In this document: positions 58,431 through 64,000 of the stretch, piece by piece
Layout of the letters: each line of letters starts with the position of its first letter
Position numbering within the stretch: position 1 is the first letter of the stretch
From: Aralia elata
Taxonomy: Eukaryota > Streptophyta > Magnoliopsida > Apiales > Araliaceae
Reading direction: 5' to 3'
NCBI GenBank assembly: GCA_034770075.1
Contig: CM068385.1
Span: forward strand, 75,880,272-75,944,271
DNA: 64,000 nucleotides
Notes under the pieces: generated by a model
Told to the model about the DNA's origin: nothing
Seen by the model: only the letters and a program-made list of their open reading frames with translations
Databases searched by the model: none
Position numbers and translations under genes: made by a program

Positions 58431-59626
58431 GAAGTGGGCTAATAAAGAGAAGATAATACGAAAAACTCTCGGCCTTAAACAAGAAGTCATGGAAGAGAAA
58501 ACCCCTACTGAATGCTGCATCGCACAGTGCATTTGTCATATGACGTCAATCCTGCCAAGAACGTTGTCGAGAATGGAGACAGGATACCTTTGACGAGGGA
58601 AGGTAGTTCTTTTGAATTCGACCTTACTCACGTACAATGACCATGAATGCTTGAAGGTGTCTTACGATTTCGTAATTCGTTAAATAGAAAATCATCAACT
58701 CACGAGGGATTGAAAATAACTTCCAATCTAGTACATTCACGGGTCACAACTCGCTAGATTGTGCGATCAACAGATATTCAATTTCACGTGCTTTAACTGC
58801 ATTCACTCTTTTGTCGAGATTATAATATCTTTGTGTTGAACTAACACCAACGGCCCGAGCCTTCAAGTTTTAGCATTTGTTAGTCGTCTGATATGCTGGA
58901 TCTTGCAGAGCTGTGGATAACTCAGTATGGTCAGCCTCGCGAGTTTTCGATAGAAATTCTTGGTAACAACACGCGCCAAGGCAGGGGCAATTAAGAATCG
59001 TGAAATGGAAAGAAGCTGAGGCTGCACAGAACTCCTCGTCATTGGGCCTTTCCCCAATCCTGACTATCACTGCCTCGACATCCAAATGATCCACGTGCAT
59101 GAGCATATACAAGGATGATATAATGCGGGACAACAACATATCAGCCAGCAGAAATGATCAAAAGGCCAAGGAGCCCAACATAGCTGTCGATCATCACAGA
59201 GAGCGAAACAGACTGCCTCAACTCAATGAAATGAAGACGACCAAGAACAGGCAGAGTACCAAACCAATGTTGAAGTCTAAAAACTAACTTCACGATGAGG
59301 CGTGATCCAATCAAATGTTGGCAAACAATGACGATGGTCGAATCGTATCATTTGACTGAACATGGGTCATTTCTATCTAAACATATGTTGTGCACACGCA
59401 TCTGTCCATAACATATCTGCCAGATCATGCATAACATCTTTTGCATGCATACATGTACGATCAAAATGAAAATCTTCAGGGGAAAGTACAAGCACGTCGC
59501 TTTCAACCTCACAAATGATCAGACCGTGATGGCTTTTGCGGCATGGTACGTAGACAATGTTGGTGGGAGATCCAGGACAGAAGCCGATCACACATCCCAC
59601 TTCAAGAAATCACTCAAAAAATCAAA
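58431..59626 (+). other. Non-coding internal DNA between arrays 1 and 2
   Basis: Only short frames without protein resemblance. No reverse transcriptase or integrase motif is seen on either strand. Confidence 0.5.
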
Positions 59627-60636
59627 GACCCCTAGGAAGGGCTGGTATCCAAACAATCAACGAATCCCTGGGAAGGGCTGGTATCCAAAAAAAAATCAAC
59701 AATCCCTGGGAAGGGCTGGTATCCAAAAAATCAACAATCCCTGGGAAGGGCTGGTATCCAAAAATCAACAATCCGTGGGAAGGGCTGGTATCCAAAAAAT
59801 CAACAATCACTGGGAAGGGCTGGTATCCAAAAAATCAACGATCCCTGGGAAGGGCTGGTATCCAAAAAATTTAACAACCCTTGGGAAGGGCTGGTATCCA
59901 AACAATCAACGAATCCCTGGGAAGGGCTGGTATCCAAAAAAATCAACAATCCCTGGGAAGGGCTGGTATCCAAAAAAATCAACAACCCCTGGGAAGGGCT
60001 GGTATCCAAAAAACTAACACCCTAGGAAGGGCTGAGATCCAAACAACTAACACCCTGGGAAGGGCTGGTATCCAACCAATCAACTAACACCCTGGGAAGG
60101 GCTGAGATCCAAACAACTAACACCTTGAGAAGGGCTGAGATCCAAACAACTAACACCCTGGGAAGGACTGGTATCCAACCAATCAACTAACACCCTGGGA
60201 AGGGCTGAGATCCAAACAACTAACACCCTGGGAAGGGCTGAGATCCAAACAACTAACACCCTGGGAAGGGCTGGTATCAACCAAACAACTAACACCCTGG
60301 GAAGGGCTGAGATCCAAACAACTAACACCCTGGGAAGGGCTGAGATCCAAACAACTAACACCTTGGGAAGGGCTGAGATCCAAACAACTAACACCCTGGG
60401 AAGGGCTGAGATCCAAACAACCAACGACCCCTGGGAAGGGCTGAGATCCAAACAAACAACGACCCCTGGGAAGGGCTGAGATCCAAACAAACAACTAACA
60501 CCCTGGGAAGGGCTGAGATCCAAACAACCAACGATCCCTGGGAAGGGCTGAGATCCAACAACCAACGACCCCTGGGAAGGGCTGAGATCCAAACAATCAA
60601 CGATCCCTGGGAAGGGCTGAGATCCAAACAAACCAC
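59627..60636 (+). repeat. Tandem array 2: about 35-bp units, about 28 copies
   Basis: The unit is CCCTGGGAAGGGCTG followed by GTATCC or GAGATCC, A-rich spacer and (T)CAAC or CTAACA. Left copies (to about 60090) mostly have GGTATCC; right copies mostly have GAGATCC and a CTAACACC start. The long frames on both strands are the repeat read as codons. Confidence 0.95.
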
Positions 60637-60833
60637 GATAAATGATGACATCTGTAGAACAGTATCAAAAGACTGTACAGGGGTCATTTTTCATCAATTT
60701 ACATATTAAATGTTGTGTCACATGCATGAATACATGATAATTTTTGTACGTGATCCATCGTGCAGGTTAGGTGTCAAGGTCCTAGCCTATTAGAATCAAA
60801 AGCGACGACTGACAAGAACGATGTACGAGGATA

Positions 60834-61183
60834 GTCGACCGGAGACGAGACCCGGCGATTATGAGACGAGCGACCGGATACGAGACCCGACACTCACAGG
60901 ACAGTCGACTGGAGAAGAGACCCGGCGATTACGAGACGAGCGACTGGATACGAGACTCGGCACTCACAGGACAATCGACCGGAGACGAGACCCGGTGATT
61001 ACGAGATGAGCGACTGGATACGAGACCCGACACTCACAGAACAATCGACCAGAGACGAGACCCGGTGATTACGAGATGGGTGACCGGATACGAGACCCAG
61101 CCCCGACAAGACAATCGACCGGATACAAGACCCGGCGATTACGAGACGAGCGACCGGATACGAGACCCGGCGCAAACGAGACG
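60834..61183 (+). repeat. Tandem array 3: 70-bp units, five copies
   Basis: Each unit contains TCGACCGGAGACGAGACCC, GATTACGAGA and GACCGGATACGAGACCC, and ends CACTCACAGGACA or a variant. The two halves of the unit resemble each other, so it is a 35-bp dimer. A decayed sixth copy runs to about 61220. Confidence 0.93.
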
Positions 61184-61399
61184 ATTGATTAGAAGATGAA
61201 ACCCGACGACTGACAATACGGTCAGGGATTGATGCATTGACGCCTTTACGAATGTTTTGCATGCCTTACATCTTGCATTGCATCATAAGTTGTATGTGTT
61301 GCATCATGTATGTACTGTCACTCTTATGCACTGTCATTCATGTATCGGGTGTCTACTTCTTTATCATGTTCATTTCATTTAACATTTCATAAACATGAT

Positions 61400-61412
61400 A
61401 AAGAGGGGCAGC
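61400..61412 (+). other. Polypurine tract of the Tat-like element
   Basis: AAAGAGGGGCAGC lies directly before the TGTAGACACCC start of the 3' LTR. Confidence 0.75.
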
Positions 61413-63384
61413 TGTAGACACCCAAATTTTGCGTTCCCTATGCTAACCGTGACAGGAGGGCAAAATCGTCAATTGAACCGGCCTACGAGAGCGAAGGTGG
61501 ACATAAGTGCGAACACTCAAAACCACCACAACGACTTACGGTCAAAGCCGACACGACAACGAGCGTTCCTGAATGATATGGCACGTTTCCCGGCGGTTCT
61601 CGGACTGCAAAATACAAGCCTTTCAGCGAAAATTAGCGATGCGACACGAGAATCAAGGTGCGGCTCAAAAATCGAGAAAATCAGCCCACCCAGCCGCGGA
61701 TTGATCTGCGGCCAACAATTAAAATAATTGAAGTACGCGGCGGACGGCTGAAGTGCGCGGCGGGCGCGGAGAAACCAAGGCCAGCCGCAGATCAATCTGC
61801 GGCTGCCCTAGGCCATCCTATTTCAGCTCATTTTCTTCATTTCATCCAGAAGTAGGCAGCGGCGGAGAAAAAAAAGGAGAAGGGAAAAACAGCAGCAAAA
61901 CAGTTCGGGAAGGGAGAGAAAAGAGAGAAAAAAAAGAGGAATTAAATTCTTTTGATTAGATTGTATCACATATAATTCCTACCCTATTCAATATACGAAT
62001 TTTATACGCATCGTGGTGTCATTTGCAAGGTGAAAAAGCCCTCTTTTATAGCATTTTTGATATATCATTTTGTTAAACTTTTGATCATTTGGGTTATATT
62101 AAATGTAATTTTTCTTGTATATTATTGAGAATACATGGATTAGGGATTATTAGTGAGGGTTCCAATGGAACAAAATTCTTCCTAATGACCCGATGATATC
62201 CATTTGGTGAATTTTAGCTTGTTAATTTTTGTAATATCCATTTTGTGGGTGTGTAAGAATTGTGGATGTGAGCCTAGGAACGCGGCCCCGTTGTCCAATT
62301 CCGATGATGGACAATTTTGGTGTATGTAATAGGATCGATTATCCTTTGTTGTAAGATGTAATTGTCGGGCCTTAAAACGACGCCAAGGCGAGAATCGGGT
62401 TTAATGTCCCGTAATAGTGAAATATGTGATTGTGGGCGTTTGAGTTATTTTGATGGCTTACATGCCCATGAATAGCCCCTACGCATTTTAATGCTTTGTT
62501 TGATTTACAGTATTAAAATTGATTTCAAAGCTAAACAATGAAGACTTTCATAAAATCAATCAGACTAGGTTATTAGCATCACGAGGATAAGAAATTAGGA
62601 GTGCTAATGAATGTCGATTTCTATTTAACGAGAGGGCAAAAGAAGGATTGTGTTCAAACGTCACAAGAAAATGGTTTGATGAAAATAAATGGTTGTTTTA
62701 TTAAACCGTTGTGCATAGGGTTAAAGAGATTCTAGAAGTTGCCCATCATTCGAGTTACGAAAGAAACGTATAGATCTCGATTCCTATTTTGACGAAGGTT
62801 TAGAAAACTCTTGTTTTTGCCAAAACGACACCTAATGAAAATCTCATAGTTTTGACAATTAAAATCAAACCTTTCTCATAAAGCTTTCTCGTATAAGCCG
62901 AAGGACATTCTAAAGCACTCCCAAAGCACGATTTTCCCTAAAAAATCCAAATGATTCTTTCATACAAACTCACCACAACATTCACATAGGCACACACACA
63001 CGCGCATACACAGACATTTCGTGAATTAAAGGATAGGAAAGCATCAAGATTGCGGTAACCGTGTTTCACGGAAGTCGGGGGGTGCCTAACACCTTCCCCT
63101 CGCTTAAGCAAGCCCCCGAACTCTATGAATTTCGGTTCGCAGACCAATTAATTCGGAGTCACATATGAGCCAGCGATTTACGAAAACGAAACTCGGATGA
63201 GTTGGTACATCCATTTCAAATATACCAACTGGTGACTCTGGTTAATTGGCTCATCATAAAAAACGATCTTTCAAAACCCCGTCGACATTCGTGCCGACCT
63301 TTTCCAAAAATCATCTAATAAAAGGCTAAAAAATCGGAAAAGGACAAACAATCGCCACGGAAGCGATTCCTCCCGGCGTCAACA
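61413..63384 (+). repeat. 3' LTR of the Tat-like element
   Basis: It runs from TGTAGACACCCAAATTTTGC to GGCGTCAACA, with the same layout as the 5' LTR. Confidence 0.93.
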
Positions 63385-64000
63385 CTTGTGTCTTAGGAAT
63401 CCATAGAGTCCGTAAGGGATGAAATTGATCGAGTTTAGGGGGAGAAATAGCAGCTGGAGCAAGGCGAGGTATGACTGTATCGCTGCTTGCAGGAACAGCA
63501 GTTCGCTACTGCAACTGCTACTGCATGGCGACTGGTCCGGGTCGGGTCGGGCCGGACCGGGTAAGCGTAGTGGCAATCAATGTATTTTAATGATGTGATG
63601 ACTGTAATGAACCTAGTTCTTATGTGACTAATATTTATGATGATTTTAATAAACTATGTAGGATATTTTGTTGACGGACGATTAACGTCAAGTTATTAAC
63701 GCACGTACAAGGCAAGTTTCCTAACTCATACAACTCCTATTTAATTGTGCGAGTTTTCCTTACTCGATTTATTTATTGGGCAAGTTTCGAATTCATTTAT
63801 CTATCGAGCAAGTCTGCTATCTTATTCAGTTATTATTGTGCAAGTTTACTTACCCTACTCAAAATTATATTCGAGCAAATATTATTTATTGAGCAAGCTT
63901 ATTGAGCTTCTTGACACCGTTCAAATTACTTATCAATTTAGCAATTAGTGTGCTAGTATTCATACTTTTATTCAAGTATTGCAATGAAAGCCCATTTCAT
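63385..64000 (+). repeat. LTR-like sequence after the Tat insertion (right part)
   Basis: Non-coding. A GC-rich GGTCCGGGTCGGGTCGGGCC stretch lies near 63533. About 63655-63720 resembles a block of copies A and B, with TGTAGGAT followed by GACG, ACGTTA and ACAAGGCAAGT-like wording. It is probably the other side of the LTR that begins at 51437 and runs past the window. Confidence 0.45.

Larger units (their letters stand above)
52906..63384 (+). mobile_element. Tat/Ogre-like gypsy element, gag only, non-autonomous, 10,479 bp
   Basis: Two near-identical LTRs of about 1.97 kb flank 6.5 kb of internal sequence. A primer-binding site follows the left LTR and a polypurine tract precedes the right one. 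Gag is of the Tat/Ogre type. After gag, 4.3 kb contain no protease, reverse transcriptase, RNase H or integrase that I can recognise; they hold three tandem arrays and non-coding DNA. It therefore must have moved with enzymes from a related element. No perfect 5-bp target duplication is seen (GCCTT before, CTTGT after). Confidence 0.9.

Noticed and set aside
59427..60631. Long frames on both strands with Gly-Trp-Tyr-Pro or Leu-Asp-Thr-Ser-Pro-Ser repeats
   Set aside because: They are tandem array 2 read as codons. A 35-bp unit without stops gives open frames on either strand, and there is no start context or protein family.
57939..61183. CRISPR-like array
   Set aside because: Repeats are contiguous or diverged units without unique spacers of constant length, and they lie inside a plant retroelement.
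52901..63389. A 5-bp target duplication for the Tat-like element
   Set aside because: The flanks read GCCTT and CTTGT. They share only part of the sequence, so I do not claim a duplication.

Overview
The window is nuclear DNA from a flowering plant, most likely a core eudicot. It is AT-rich, has GT-AG spliced genes with long introns, carries many plant transposon families, and includes two host genes whose closest relatives, as far as I can recall, are Arabidopsis proteins. I cannot name the species. A run of 100 N at 16092-16191 shows that this is a scaffold.

Only two host genes are convincing, and they converge. On the + strand, 22528-29971 encodes a predicted calcineurin-like metallophosphoesterase of the MPPE1/Ted1/Cdc1 type in four exons. 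Its second exon has four 1-base length differences, all in homopolymers, which look more like sequence error than decay. On the - strand, 32255-38200 encodes a secreted glycoside hydrolase family 3 beta-D-xylosidase (BXL7/BXL6 group). Its six exons join cleanly into 770 codons. The two genes probably act separately: GPI-anchor or ER processing for the first, cell-wall xylan and arabinan trimming for the second.

The rest is transposon sequence. Positions 1-2465 and 17725-19218 are two diverged LTR-like copies of one family. Positions 6840-11832 hold a decayed chromovirus (Ty3/gypsy) on the - strand with a complete 3' LTR and only a stub of the 5' LTR. A Ty1/copia element with a long repetitive leader follows it and runs into the N gap. 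The introns and flanks of the two genes hold two decayed LINEs, a 526-bp non-autonomous hAT element, and a small repeat present three times in two introns of the xylosidase gene.

Positions 42895-47520 are a structurally complete hAT element of 4,626 bp. It has a perfect 8-bp target duplication, terminal inverted repeats, GC-rich subterminal repeats and a transposase broken by one stop codon. It carries a foldback MITE inside a TA microsatellite.

From 48555 to the end is a nest. An Athila-like gypsy element is cut by the start of another LTR, and that sequence contains a 10.5-kb Tat/Ogre-like element (52906-63384). The inner element has two LTRs of about 1.97 kb and a broken gag, no recognisable pol, and three different tandem arrays. 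It is the most unusual structure here. I found no CRISPR array, rRNA gene, tRNA gene or new multi-gene system.
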